A stretch of 43,431 nucleotides of DNA from Oligoflexia bacterium (lineage in GTDB: Bacteria > Bdellovibrionota > Bdellovibrionia > JABDDW01). The notes under the pieces were generated by a model. That model did not search any database, was not told the origin of the DNA, and saw only the letters and a list, made by a program, of their open reading frames with translations. Positions 17,192-24,727 of the stretch are shown here, piece after piece. The stretch spans positions 10,871-54,301 of the forward strand of contig JAHFAE010000008.1 in NCBI GenBank assembly GCA_023250675.1, given 5' to 3'. The position numbers and the translations under genes are program-made. Every line of letters begins with the position of its first letter. Positions within the stretch are counted from its first letter, which is position 1.

Positions 17192-19363
17192 TCAGTTTGC
17201 CGTAACGACCAAAGCAAACCCTTGGGAGTTTGTCGCATCCCTTCCTTTTGGGACGTTCCTTCCCGTCACCGAAACAACGTAAGAATCGCCCTCATTGGCT
17301 ATGACTTCAACCATTTCAGTATTATTTACATTATCTGGCCTGCTTAAATGGTTGGGATAATACACTTTTCCCGCGCTATCAGTGATTTTCAAATCAAGGT
17401 CGTTAACCAGCGTCACGGCAGAACTAGTAGCGGCCGGGAAGTCCGAATACGTCATCGTGACAACCACTGTTTGACCCTTCTTTGCATTAACTTTATAGGT
17501 TTTCGTTTGGCCCGTTGCCAATCCCATTGTGTCATCGACCAATTTACCCTTGTCGATACCAATAGCCTTGCCAATGTTTACTCTTCCAAAACCTTCATTC
17601 ATATTGGGTCTTGTAGTCTCAAATTCTTGACCCAGGCCCGTGCCGAATTGGCCAGGAAATAAATCAGTTGCTGAGTGAATAAGGACCGCTTTTACCAGTG
17701 CGGCGGAAGGATTAGGAAAGCCCGATTTCATTAGAAACTGCCTTACAATGGTAGCCCCTCCTGCTGTTAGAGGAGTGGCCATGGAAGTGCCGCCGGCGTA
17801 AACATACTTATCATTGTAAATACCCCATAGGGTGGAGGCTCCAGACATTTGACTTCGTGTTGAAACAATATTTGTTCCCGGAGCTACGATCTCAGGTTTG
17901 ATACGACCATCTTGTGTGGGGCCAATGCTTGAAAAAGCAGCCATGCCACTGGGGTTTTCTGAGAGTTGACTTGACGCCAAGGGCTCAACACCCCATTTTT
18001 CAGCCCCCCCTTTTATTTCGATCATCTTTTTCTGGTAGCCGCCAATACTAACCAGATTTTTGCTCGCCCCAACGGTGAGACAATTCTTTGCCGTACCGGG
18101 ACTTGAAACTGAGCCCCCGTCGATATGGCCATCACGATTTCTATCTTCGCCTGAATTGCCCGCAGCAAAGATGATGAGAAGGTCAGGGTACTTCCAAGAA
18201 ATATCATCGACCATGGAAGCAAAATTATTATAGGCCCCTAAGTCAGTAGGAGATCCCCAACTATTTGAATGAACATGCACATTATCATCTCGTCTCAAAA
18301 CTCCAAATATCTTGTCAAAATCAGGAGGAATGGAAATGTTGCCAAGGAGTGGACTCCACATTCCTTCCATTATTAATTTGGCTCCGTAAGCACCGCCACG
18401 GAGTTTGCCACTTGAAGAAACACCTGAGCCCACGATTGATCCGCTAGTGTGAGTTCCATGACCTTGGGGATCTTGCCAGGAACGCGAGAAAAGACCGAGG
18501 GTATAGCCCTTAACGATTTGAGATTTAAAATCATCTAAAATAGAATCAAGAGAACCTGAATCAAGTCCTGTATCTGAAATACCAACAACTTGACCTTCAC
18601 CTGTCAGACCCATTGCGTAAGCACTTTCAAAATCCATTAGCTTTGTGCCTGACTCAAAGCCTGTGAGGTCAGAGTAATCGCCAGCGGGTTGTTGTTGATC
18701 CATTACTTGCGGCTCTTCTTGGGTGGTATCAAAATCAAAAGTTTTGACCTCTTGATATGGCTCGATCCATTCGACACCTTCTACATCTGCAATTTTCTCT
18801 ATGTTTGATAGAGCTGTCTCAAAGAAAACTGTTTTTCCTGAAACTCGATGAATAATCATATTGAGATCCCGAGAATGTGCGACTTTTAGAAATGCTTCAA
18901 ATTCTTTTTCATCAGTGAGTCTGACTAAGACTTTTACCATGGCACTTGTTAGAAATCTAAAGGCCTGGCTAATACGAAACTTAGTTTCGTAAGGGACGAC
19001 TACTTTTACATGTTGCGCTTTATTGAGTGCCGCCCACGCTTCGGGAGTTTTCACTAGGGCAATGAAAGCGTCGTCAGGAAGATAAGACCCTAACTCCACT
19101 CCACTTTTTGCAAGCTCAAGCTTCCATTGCGGTGTCACAGGAGCTTCAAATTGAATGATGTAATAAACGCGGTCAAGTGTTGGCAAGAATCGAGGTATTC
19201 CCACGGCAAATATGGACATCGTTGCCGATGCGGCAAAACTTTGCGCGGGTTTACTTCTGGTTTGAAATTTGAAATCCCCGGATTTTAATCGTACCAACTC
19301 GCCCGCAATCCCTGTACTTGATGCAAGTTGGAAGAATATTAATAAACTAACTGCCTTTGCCAT
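17192..19363 (-). CDS. Secreted S8 serine protease, KP-43-like with C-terminal beta domain
   Basis: The protein has 723 residues. It has a signal peptide (about 1-20), then a long propeptide-like region (about 60-215) that resembles repeated protease-inhibitor folds. The catalytic domain follows, with Asp264 (GISDTGLDS), His302 (GHGTHTSGS), Asn403 (AAGNSGEDR) and Ser527 (GGTSMATPL). A DxNxDG-like loop (NRDGHID, after residue 408) is a likely calcium site. The C-terminal about 110 residues (TYSDFPA, LVNDLDLKI, NNTEMVEV, FALVVTAN) match the jelly-roll domain of KP-43-type subtilases. A GGGGGGAA site precedes the ATG. The protease is likely exported, with a role in degrading extracellular or prey protein as a guess. 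Confidence 0.93.
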   Translation of the reverse strand: MAKAVSLLIFFQLASSTGIAGELVRLKSGDFKFQTRSKPAQSFAASATMSIFAVGIPRFLPTLDRVYYIIQFEAPVTPQWKLELAKSGVELGSYLPDDAFIALVKTPEAWAALNKAQHVKVVVPYETKFRISQAFRFLTSAMVKVLVRLTDEKEFEAFLKVAHSRDLNMIIHRVSGKTVFFETALSNIEKIADVEGVEWIEPYQEVKTFDFDTTQEEPQVMDQQQPAGDYSDLTGFESGTKLMDFESAYAMGLTGEGQVVGISDTGLDSGSLDSILDDFKSQIVKGYTLGLFSRSWQDPQGHGTHTSGSIVGSGVSSSGKLRGGAYGAKLIMEGMWSPLLGNISIPPDFDKIFGVLRRDDNVHVHSNSWGSPTDLGAYNNFASMVDDISWKYPDLLIIFAAGNSGEDRNRDGHIDGGSVSSPGTAKNCLTVGASKNLVSIGGYQKKMIEIKGGAEKWGVEPLASSQLSENPSGMAAFSSIGPTQDGRIKPEIVAPGTNIVSTRSQMSGASTLWGIYNDKYVYAGGTSMATPLTAGGATIVRQFLMKSGFPNPSAALVKAVLIHSATDLFPGQFGTGLGQEFETTRPNMNEGFGRVNIGKAIGIDKGKLVDDTMGLATGQTKTYKVNAKKGQTVVVTMTYSDFPAATSSAVTLVNDLDLKITDSAGKVYYPNHLSRPDNVNNTEMVEVIANEGDSYVVSVTGRNVPKGRDATNSQGFALVVTAN

Positions 19364-19585
19364 CTGGTTCCCCCCTTGGAGCCACGAAAAGCGCTCAGTT
19401 ATTAATGTGAAATCAGATCAGGACTTCAGTCTGGGTGTCAAACAATAATATTCAGGTGTTTAATATTTTTCTGGTGGAGCCAATTTGCCTAGGCTACTCG
19501 GGCTGTCTATGGGCTAAGTTTGACTATGCTTATAGCTTTTTTAAAGCTTTTTTGAGTTTATTGGAGACCACATCCCATACAAGTA

Positions 19586-19918
19586 TTACGCTGCATAGAT
19601 CTCTTTTTGGCTGGAGAGAATTTCTTGTTTGATGACTTTATTTTTCAAAGAGGCCACAGTCACAAGGTCAATTTTCTCATAATGAAATAGCTTTTTAAGG
19701 CCATCTTGCAAGTCAAAGAATTTATCCACCGAAATGGAATCGAATTCTACGAGAAGGTCTATGTCGCTTTGGCCTGACTTAAATTCATTGTGAGCCAAAG
19801 ATCCAAAGACTGATAGCGATTTAACACCATGTTTTCGACAGAGACGAATTAAATCACTTTCTTTGACACCAAATTGTGTAAGAATTTTTTGCTTTAAAAG
19901 TTTGTTGTCGCTAGCCAC
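19586..19918 (-). CDS. MNT-type nucleotidyltransferase domain protein
   Basis: The protein carries the minimal nucleotidyltransferase signature GSLAHNEFKSGQSDIDLLVEF (a GS followed by DxD), with a third acidic residue in the EKIDLVTV strand. Such proteins often act as antitoxins (MntA) that adenylylate a HEPN toxin partner. No HEPN gene is visible here on either side, so it appears solitary. The GTG at 19918 is preferred because GGGAA lies just upstream; an ATG at 19972 would add 18 residues with a poor ribosome binding site. The upstream gap has an inverted repeat GACACA-AA-TGTGTC at 20085-20098. Confidence 0.75.
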   Translation of the reverse strand: MASDNKLLKQKILTQFGVKESDLIRLCRKHGVKSLSVFGSLAHNEFKSGQSDIDLLVEFDSISVDKFFDLQDGLKKLFHYEKIDLVTVASLKNKVIKQEILSSQKEIYAA

Positions 19919-20160
19919 TAAGGTTCCCTTTCTTTCGCGATAAATATAGTTCAGTTTGGCCACCAAGTACATCCAACTATTTACTAAATAGAATCTACGG
20001 GCTCCATTTGACGCATCTTCCTGGCCCGACTTGCTTGGGCGACTTTACTTTGCCCTAACCCAACGGGGTCTCCCATTGAAGAGTGACACAAATGTGTCAA
20101 TTGATGAAAGCCGAGTTGGCCTACCTTTATTTTCAGCAACGGTAGTAAAAACATTAGAAA

Positions 20161-20212
20161 TCCGAACATCCGAAAGCTGAAAGCCGATAACAGATCCGTA
20201 AATCAGAACCCG
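20161..20212 (+). repeat. Degenerate short tandem repeats upstream of four-helix-bundle gene A
   Basis: The stretch reads as imperfect 7-8-base units built on CCGAAAG / CTGAAAG / CCGATAAC / AGATCCG. It ends three bases before the hairpin leader of the gene at 20292. A comparable short-unit array precedes the second copy of the gene at 22125-22200. The units are irregular and the boundary is approximate. Confidence 0.45.
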
Positions 20213-20214
20213 AT

Positions 20215-20292
20215 TTTCATTTTCTCCTTTTCTGACCTCGATGGCCCGTCAGCGGGTGAGGGCCATCTCGGCCTTCAAAGGAGAAAATGAAA
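20215..20292 (+). promoter_or_regulatory. Long hairpin leader burying the ribosome binding site of four-helix-bundle gene A
   Basis: The outer stem is a perfect 16-bp match: TTTCATTTTCTCCTTT at 20215-20230 pairs with 20277-20292, which contains AAAGGAG (the ribosome binding site) and the A of the start codon. Inside, a symmetrical nine-base internal loop is followed by an 8-bp inner stem (GATGGCCC 20240-20247 with GGGCCATC 20260-20267) and the loop GTCAGCGGGTGA. A hairpin of the same design precedes the paralogous gene at 21743-22045. The arrangement predicts that folding blocks translation initiation. Function is inferred from pairing only. Confidence 0.75.
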
Positions 20293-20591
20293 TGTTAAAA
20301 TCGTTTCGTACCTATCAACTCTCGATTCAATTCTATCAATCTTGTTTGAGTTTGAAACTCCCACGACATCTCAGAGATCAACTTCTTCGCGCGGCTTCAA
20401 GTATCACTCTGAATTTGGCTGAGGGTTCGGCAAAGCCAACCAAAAAAGACCAGATGAAGTTTTTCTTCATTTCATTTGGTAGTCTTCGGGAATGCCAGGG
20501 TATCTTCAGCCTTTCTGGTCAAATTTCCCCTAAACTTCTAGATATGGCCGACCACTTAGGTGCCTGCCTATTTAAACTGACTGGAAGTTAA
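20292..20591 (+). CDS. Four-helix-bundle protein (23S rRNA intervening-sequence type), copy A
   Basis: The 99-residue, all-helical protein belongs to the S23/IVS four-helix-bundle family. The family hallmarks are QFYQ near residue 15, LRDQLLRAASSITLNLAEG in the middle, and SLRECQ followed by ADHLGACLFKL at the end. Members are encoded inside 23S rRNA intervening sequences in some bacteria and as free-standing genes in others; a relative (Avd) works in diversity-generating retroelements. No reverse transcriptase or rRNA is in this window. The ATG at 20292 is chosen from the hairpin leader and the GGAG site. It is about 55% identical by eye to copy B at 21743-22045. Confidence 0.85.
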   Translation: MLKSFRTYQLSIQFYQSCLSLKLPRHLRDQLLRAASSITLNLAEGSAKPTKKDQMKFFFISFGSLRECQGIFSLSGQISPKLLDMADHLGACLFKLTGS

Positions 20592-20641
20592 AACGATTTA
20601 GCTTGTTGCCAATTTATGTTGGTACATCTAGTGTCAGATTT

Positions 20642-20761
20642 ATGCGTCGTGTGTTTGTCATAGTGTATGTTTTATCGGCAATTATACCATTCGTTTTTTC
20701 TTTTGAAAAAAGTTGCACTGTTAAGCGGAGTGATGCTGTGGCGATCACAGTAGTTCGATAG
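20642..20761 (+). CDS. Possible 39-residue membrane or secreted peptide
   Basis: A short frame from an ATG encodes a strongly hydrophobic N-terminus (VFVIVYVLSAIIPFVFSF) followed by about 18 polar residues with one Cys. It ends at a TAG whose last base begins an in-frame GTG for the ankyrin gene. No clear ribosome binding site is seen. It may be a small leader gene of the ankyrin unit, or a decayed piece of a longer gene. Confidence 0.25.
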   Translation: MRRVFVIVYVLSAIIPFVFSFEKSCTVKRSDAVAITVVR

Positions 20762-20766
20762 TGGGA

Positions 20767-21675
20767 ATGCTATGGGAATTATGGTATTTCCTACTGAAAC
20801 TTGATTCCAATGCAGTTATTGGTTTTCTGGGTATCTTGGTTGCGGGCAATATATGTATCTGTGTTCGTCGCAAAGAGAGCTGGATAAATTCGACCATCTT
20901 GGCGACGAGCTTGGTCAGTGCACCATTGATTTTTTTCTTTATTCGAATACGGGGACCATTTCCAGGTGGAGCGGATATTGGTGCGGGCCTTCTCATTGCC
21001 ATTCTCTCGATATTTAATATACCTTTGTGTTTGCTGGGCCTTTACTTGGGCCGAAAACTACGATTTTCAGTCGCGGTAACTGTTTCGTTACTTATAGTCA
21101 CAACTTATGTTGGTTTTTCATGCCTCTATATGTGGAGGGTAAGATTATATGATCAATCACTTCAGGAAAAGTCTATAGTTGATTGCCAGAAAATGCCGTA
21201 TCATTGCGCCATTCAAAATAGAGATCTCAATCAAATAAAAATATTGAAAACACAAGGCTTTGATATTGAGAGCAAAGATGGTTGGGGTTATTCGGCCCTA
21301 ATGAGGAACCTTCGCAATAAAGAGGCAGCTACGGTTCTTCTCGAAAATGGCGCCGATGCCAACGCATATGATATCAATGGAGATACCCCTCTGTCTAATG
21401 TACTTTTTCATGGCATGGCACCTGACTTTGAGGCTGCTGAACTCTTGGTAAAATATGGAGCCAATATCGACAAGAAATATGGAGATAAGAAGCAAATGTC
21501 TATCCTCATATCAGCCATTACCGAACAGAAGTCCGACATCATTGATTTTGCTATCCGTAATGGTGCAAATTCTAATACGGATTACTTTGGCAATGGCACA
21601 GACACCTGCTGGTATGTAAAGTTCTACAATGTCAAAGATATCGGCTTATTAGAAAAGTATTGTGGCCACCAATGA
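20767..21675 (+). CDS. Membrane protein with ankyrin repeats
   Basis: The N-terminal about 125 residues contain four likely transmembrane helices (AVIGFLGILVAGNICICV, ILATSLVSAPLIFFFI, GLLIAILSIFNIPLCLLGLY, VAVTVSLLIVTTYVGF). The remaining part is soluble and carries ankyrin repeats, with units such as DGWGYSALMRNLRNKEAATVLLENGADANA and DINGDTPLSN...AAELLVKYGANID. It is probably an inner-membrane protein with a protein-binding repeat domain. The ATG at 20767 is used; a GTG at 20761 directly after the preceding TAG is an alternative. Neighbours on both sides are the four-helix-bundle genes. No enzyme domain is seen. Confidence 0.8.
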   Translation: MLWELWYFLLKLDSNAVIGFLGILVAGNICICVRRKESWINSTILATSLVSAPLIFFFIRIRGPFPGGADIGAGLLIAILSIFNIPLCLLGLYLGRKLRFSVAVTVSLLIVTTYVGFSCLYMWRVRLYDQSLQEKSIVDCQKMPYHCAIQNRDLNQIKILKTQGFDIESKDGWGYSALMRNLRNKEAATVLLENGADANAYDINGDTPLSNVLFHGMAPDFEAAELLVKYGANIDKKYGDKKQMSILISAITEQKSDIIDFAIRNGANSNTDYFGNGTDTCWYVKFYNVKDIGLLEKYCGHQ

Positions 21676-21742
21676 GACTACATATTGTTTTTGCCTGAGG
21701 TCATCCTTCGTAGCGTTTGCATAAGTAACGCCTCAAATTCAC

Positions 21743-22045
21743 TTACTTCATGGCCTGGCAAAGACGGTAAACGCAGGCACCTAAGAAGTCGGCCTTTTGC
21801 ACAATAAGTGGATTTGCTTGGCCATGAAGACGAAGGATACACTGACATTCTCGCATTGATCCCAAAGCAACAAAGTAGAATTTACGCCTATCTGCTTTTG
21901 TGGGTTTGGCCAATCCTTCTGATAAGTTAAGGGAAACAGACGAACAGGCTCTCTGAAATTGATCCTTCAAATGAGAAGGCAATTTCAAATCTCTAGAAAT
22001 TTGATAAAATTCGATAGCTAATTCAAGAGTAAAAAATGATTTCAT
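21743..22045 (-). CDS. Four-helix-bundle protein (23S rRNA intervening-sequence type), copy B
   Basis: The 100-residue paralog of copy A lies in opposite orientation about 1.15 kb away. Shared blocks include LKLPSHLKDQFQRACSS, NLSEGLAKPTK, SMRECQ and KADFLGACVYRL. The start at 22045 follows the AAAGGAG site within its hairpin leader. By family it should form a pentameric or RNA-associated bundle, although the role of free-standing members is unknown. The two copies are diverged well beyond recent duplication, which argues for separate arrival or long residence. Confidence 0.85.
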   Translation of the reverse strand: MKSFFTLELAIEFYQISRDLKLPSHLKDQFQRACSSVSLNLSEGLAKPTKADRRKFYFVALGSMRECQCILRLHGQANPLIVQKADFLGACVYRLCQAMK

Positions 22046-22050
22046 TTGGA

Positions 22051-22116
22051 ATGCTCCTTTCGAAGGCGAGAGCGCCTTCACCCGTGACAGGCGCCTCAAG
22101 CCGAAGAAAGGAGCAT
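22051..22116 (-). promoter_or_regulatory. Long hairpin leader of four-helix-bundle gene B
   Basis: The outer stem is 11 bp, ATGCTCCTTTC (22051-22061) with GAAAGGAGCAT (22106-22116); the minus-strand 3' arm carries AAAGGAG, the ribosome binding site. The inner stem pairs 22070-22077 with 22089-22097 (one bulged base). The minus-strand loop is GTCACGGGTGA, almost the same as GTCAGCGGGTGA at copy A. The spacer after the inner stem is TCGCCTTC here and TCGGCCTTC at copy A. Stem sequences differ between the copies yet still pair, which is covariation evidence for a real RNA structure. Confidence 0.75.
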
Positions 22117-22124
22117 CTTAAATA

Positions 22125-22200
22125 CCACTTGAAACTTGAATCTTGATCCCTTGCCCTCGTCTGCCCGGTCTCCCTTGTTTCCCTTGTTTCTCCTGACTTC
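22125..22200 (-). repeat. Degenerate short tandem repeats upstream of four-helix-bundle gene B
   Basis: Read on the minus strand, this stretch contains GAAACAAGG twice in tandem and then related purine-rich units (GAGACCGGG, CAGACGAGGG, CAAGGG, TCAAGATTCAAG). The period is about 8-9 bases. It lies directly outside the hairpin leader, as the array does at copy A. Boundaries are approximate. Confidence 0.45.
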
Positions 22201-22289
22201 CTAGATTGCCCTGAATTCTTCTATGATGATGTCCGCCCCGTCCGGATATCCGTCCGAATAAATTCTCAAACTCAATTAAAATGAAAACA

Positions 22290-22480
22290 AAAGAACGGCC
22301 CAGCTTGCATTGTGTGTACGTCGCTGGGCTTTCTAGCTGCTAAAGGTGAAGGATTACCTCCCTACCAGGAGGGTCCCTTATGGGAAGACAACCAACACGT
22401 CTTCTTCATCGGAAGTTCGCCAACTTGCTAAAGAGAAACTCGACCTTAATCTTGTTATTTCTCCGTTTAGCAGAATTAGT
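22290..22480 (-). other. Gene-free stretch with several inverted repeats, possible structured RNA
   Basis: About 450 bases downstream of recG carry no convincing gene. Read on the minus strand, this part has CTGCTAAA at 22466-22473 able to pair with TTTAGCAG at 22337-22344. Within that span are a GAAGAC/GTCTTC hairpin near 22384-22404 and a CCTCC/GGAGG hairpin near 22356-22373. It ends in a GCCCAGC/GCTGGGC stem (22298-22304 with 22323-22329) and a T-rich tail. This could be a terminator-ended small RNA or merely the recG 3' region. I match it to no known RNA family. Confidence 0.3.
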
Positions 22481-22568
22481 TTTAAGAATCTTTTTCTCAC
22501 ACTAGGGCTTAAAGCGGATTATTAGCGGCAGTCTCATTCAATTATGGATGACGGTTAGAAGGCCCGGC

Positions 22569-24665
22569 TCAACCAATACTCGCAAACAAAAGGCTCGGTT
22601 TTCGATTCAAAACGACTGCATCATGAAGCAATGAATTCTCAGCAGATGTGAGATCGGGATCTTTTTTATAAACCTCAAAAGCTGCTTCACGAGCTATTGT
22701 TAATACCTCCACATCACGAACCAAATTTGCAAATCTAAACCCCGGCAAACCAGATTGCCTAGTCCCTAAAAATTCACCTGGCCCCCGCAAAACTAAATCT
22801 TCTTCAGCGATTTTAAAACCATCTTGAGTTTTGGTCATGACCTCAAGGCGTCGACGAGCCTCATCACTTTGAGCCCGACCAGATAATAAAATACAATAGC
22901 TTTTAAATTCTCCTCGCCCTACTCGCCCACGCAATTGATGCAATTGAGCTAATCCAAATCGTTCTGCATGTTCAATAAGCATGAGAGTGGCATTGGAAAC
23001 ATCGACACCGACTTCAACTACTGTTGTCGATACAAGAACATGGATCTTTTTTTCTTTAAATTTTCGCATCAACTCTTCTTTTTCAGAAGACTTAAGACGA
23101 CCATGCAATAATCCAACTTCAAAGGGCCTAAACTGTTGAGCCAAAACTGCCGCCATATCAGTGGCATTTTTGAGATCCATTTTTTCAGTTTCTTCAACTA
23201 ATGGATAAATAACGTAAGCTTGCCGACCCCGATCTAATTGCTCTCGCACAAATCCGTAGACCATTTGTCGTTTATTTTCAAAAACAGCTTTTGTGGTAAT
23301 GGGTTGTCGACCTTTAGGCAACTCTCTTATCACCGATACATCTAGATCTCCATATACAGTCATGGCTAAGGTTCTAGGAATTGGCGTTGCGGTCATAACC
23401 AAGAAATGAGGCACTATAGCTTTTTTCTTAAGCTCAGCTCGCTGCTTCACACCAAATCGATGTTGTTCATCGACAATTGTGAGGCCTAAGTTCTTATATT
23501 CCACGTCGTTTTGAATGAGGGCATGAGTACCAATAACAAGTTGCACTGCACCTGATTTTATTTCTTTTTTAATCCCACTAGATTCTTTATCTTTTTGACC
23601 GCCGGTGAGCATGGTAACTCGTACACCTAAAGGATTAAATAATTGCTGGGCTTTAATAAAATGTTGTTCTGCCAAAATTTCAGTAGGCGCCATCAAGGCC
23701 ACTTGATAGCCATTTTCAATGGCCATGGCAGCTGCCAAAAAAGCCACAATGGTTTTTCCGCAACCCACATCACCTTGAATAAGTCGGTGCATGGGGTGAG
23801 GCTTCAATAGATCTGTTTTTATATCAGCTAAAACTTTTTCCTGCCCTTGAGTGAGTTGAAACGAAAAGGCCTGGCGAATTTTTTGCGCAAAAGTATTGAG
23901 AATTCTCATGGGCGGAGCTGATTCTTTAGTCAAACCTGTGCGAGAACGCGCCAAAGTCAACTCAAGCCAAAAAAATTCTTCAAAAATCAGACGACGCTGA
24001 TGTGGATCACAAAAAGAAAGCCAAGTCGAAGGACTTTCTTCACCGGGCTGATGAACTTTTTTTAGAGCTTCTCTTAAAGGCGGCAATTCATATTTTTTTA
24101 AGATCCATTCAGGAAGAGTTTCAGATATCAGATCTCCTGTTGTATCCAAAGCGTTAGTCACAATTTTTCTGATTAGGTTTTGAGTGAGCCCTTCTGTTTC
24201 TGAATAAATAGGAATAAGACCAGGTGGCATTACCTCTTGAGATTCCTCACCGACGATTTTTACGTCGGGATGATGAATCTCTTTTCCTCCACGATAACTT
24301 TTTATTTCTCCTGTAACCCTGACCGAAGTCCCTGGCTTAAAGGCTGTAAAATAATTCTTAAAAGGGACGCGAAACCATTTGCCGGAAATTCGTCCGGTTT
24401 GATCAGTGAAATTCATTTCGTGAATAACTCTTACACTGCGTCCCATGGGAATTTGACGGTAGCCCTGAACTCTGGCTTCAAACGAGCACAGAGAGCCAAT
24501 TTGAAGATCTTTGATCGAAGTCACCGAATGACGATCTTCGTAGGTTCGAGGAAACCACTGCAGCACATCGCCAACTTTAACAATGTCTTTTCTCGCCAGA
24601 AGGTTTGAAATGCGGGGCCCGACCCCTTTAAGAAATTGAACCGGCGTGTCGAGTTCTATATCCAT
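22569..24665 (-). CDS. recG: ATP-dependent DNA helicase RecG
   Basis: RecG remodels stalled replication forks and branch-migrates Holliday junctions. The 698-residue protein has the N-terminal wedge/OB domain (about 60-160), Walker A in IQGDVGCGKT, motif II as DEQH, TATPIPRT, and motif VI QLRGRVGRGEF. The RecG-specific LRGPGEFLGTRQSG follows near the C-terminus. The start is an ATG in front of DIELDTPVQFLKGVGP, a typical RecG beginning. It is divergent from the HD-GYP gene with 62 bases between the chosen starts. Confidence 0.97.
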   Translation of the reverse strand: MDIELDTPVQFLKGVGPRISNLLARKDIVKVGDVLQWFPRTYEDRHSVTSIKDLQIGSLCSFEARVQGYRQIPMGRSVRVIHEMNFTDQTGRISGKWFRVPFKNYFTAFKPGTSVRVTGEIKSYRGGKEIHHPDVKIVGEESQEVMPPGLIPIYSETEGLTQNLIRKIVTNALDTTGDLISETLPEWILKKYELPPLREALKKVHQPGEESPSTWLSFCDPHQRRLIFEEFFWLELTLARSRTGLTKESAPPMRILNTFAQKIRQAFSFQLTQGQEKVLADIKTDLLKPHPMHRLIQGDVGCGKTIVAFLAAAMAIENGYQVALMAPTEILAEQHFIKAQQLFNPLGVRVTMLTGGQKDKESSGIKKEIKSGAVQLVIGTHALIQNDVEYKNLGLTIVDEQHRFGVKQRAELKKKAIVPHFLVMTATPIPRTLAMTVYGDLDVSVIRELPKGRQPITTKAVFENKRQMVYGFVREQLDRGRQAYVIYPLVEETEKMDLKNATDMAAVLAQQFRPFEVGLLHGRLKSSEKEELMRKFKEKKIHVLVSTTVVEVGVDVSNATLMLIEHAERFGLAQLHQLRGRVGRGEFKSYCILLSGRAQSDEARRRLEVMTKTQDGFKIAEEDLVLRGPGEFLGTRQSGLPGFRFANLVRDVEVLTIAREAAFEVYKKDPDLTSAENSLLHDAVVLNRKPSLLFASIG

Positions 24666-24727
24666 GTGCTTATGTTTACAGGGCCCAGGCGTTGACAGTC
24701 AACAATGAGAATCGTCATAATTATGTA

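Noticed and set aside
19435-19632. 65-residue frame on the plus strand beside the nucleotidyltransferase
   Set aside because: It runs into the coding end of the nucleotidyltransferase on the other strand and has no recognisable start signal.
19984-20169. 61-residue frame on the minus strand between the nucleotidyltransferase and copy A
   Set aside because: It has no ribosome binding site, low-complexity content and overlaps the short-repeat array.
20642-20761. Possibility that the short hydrophobic frame is the true N-terminus of the ankyrin protein through readthrough of TAG
   Set aside because: The ankyrin frame has its own ATG and four membrane helices; no evidence for readthrough is visible. 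It is kept only as a low-confidence separate peptide.
22380-22505. 41-residue frame on the plus strand beginning GRQPTRLLHRKF, preceded by AGGAGGG
   Set aside because: The purine-rich site belongs to a CCTCC/GGAGG inverted repeat, the composition is not convincing, and no family is recognised.
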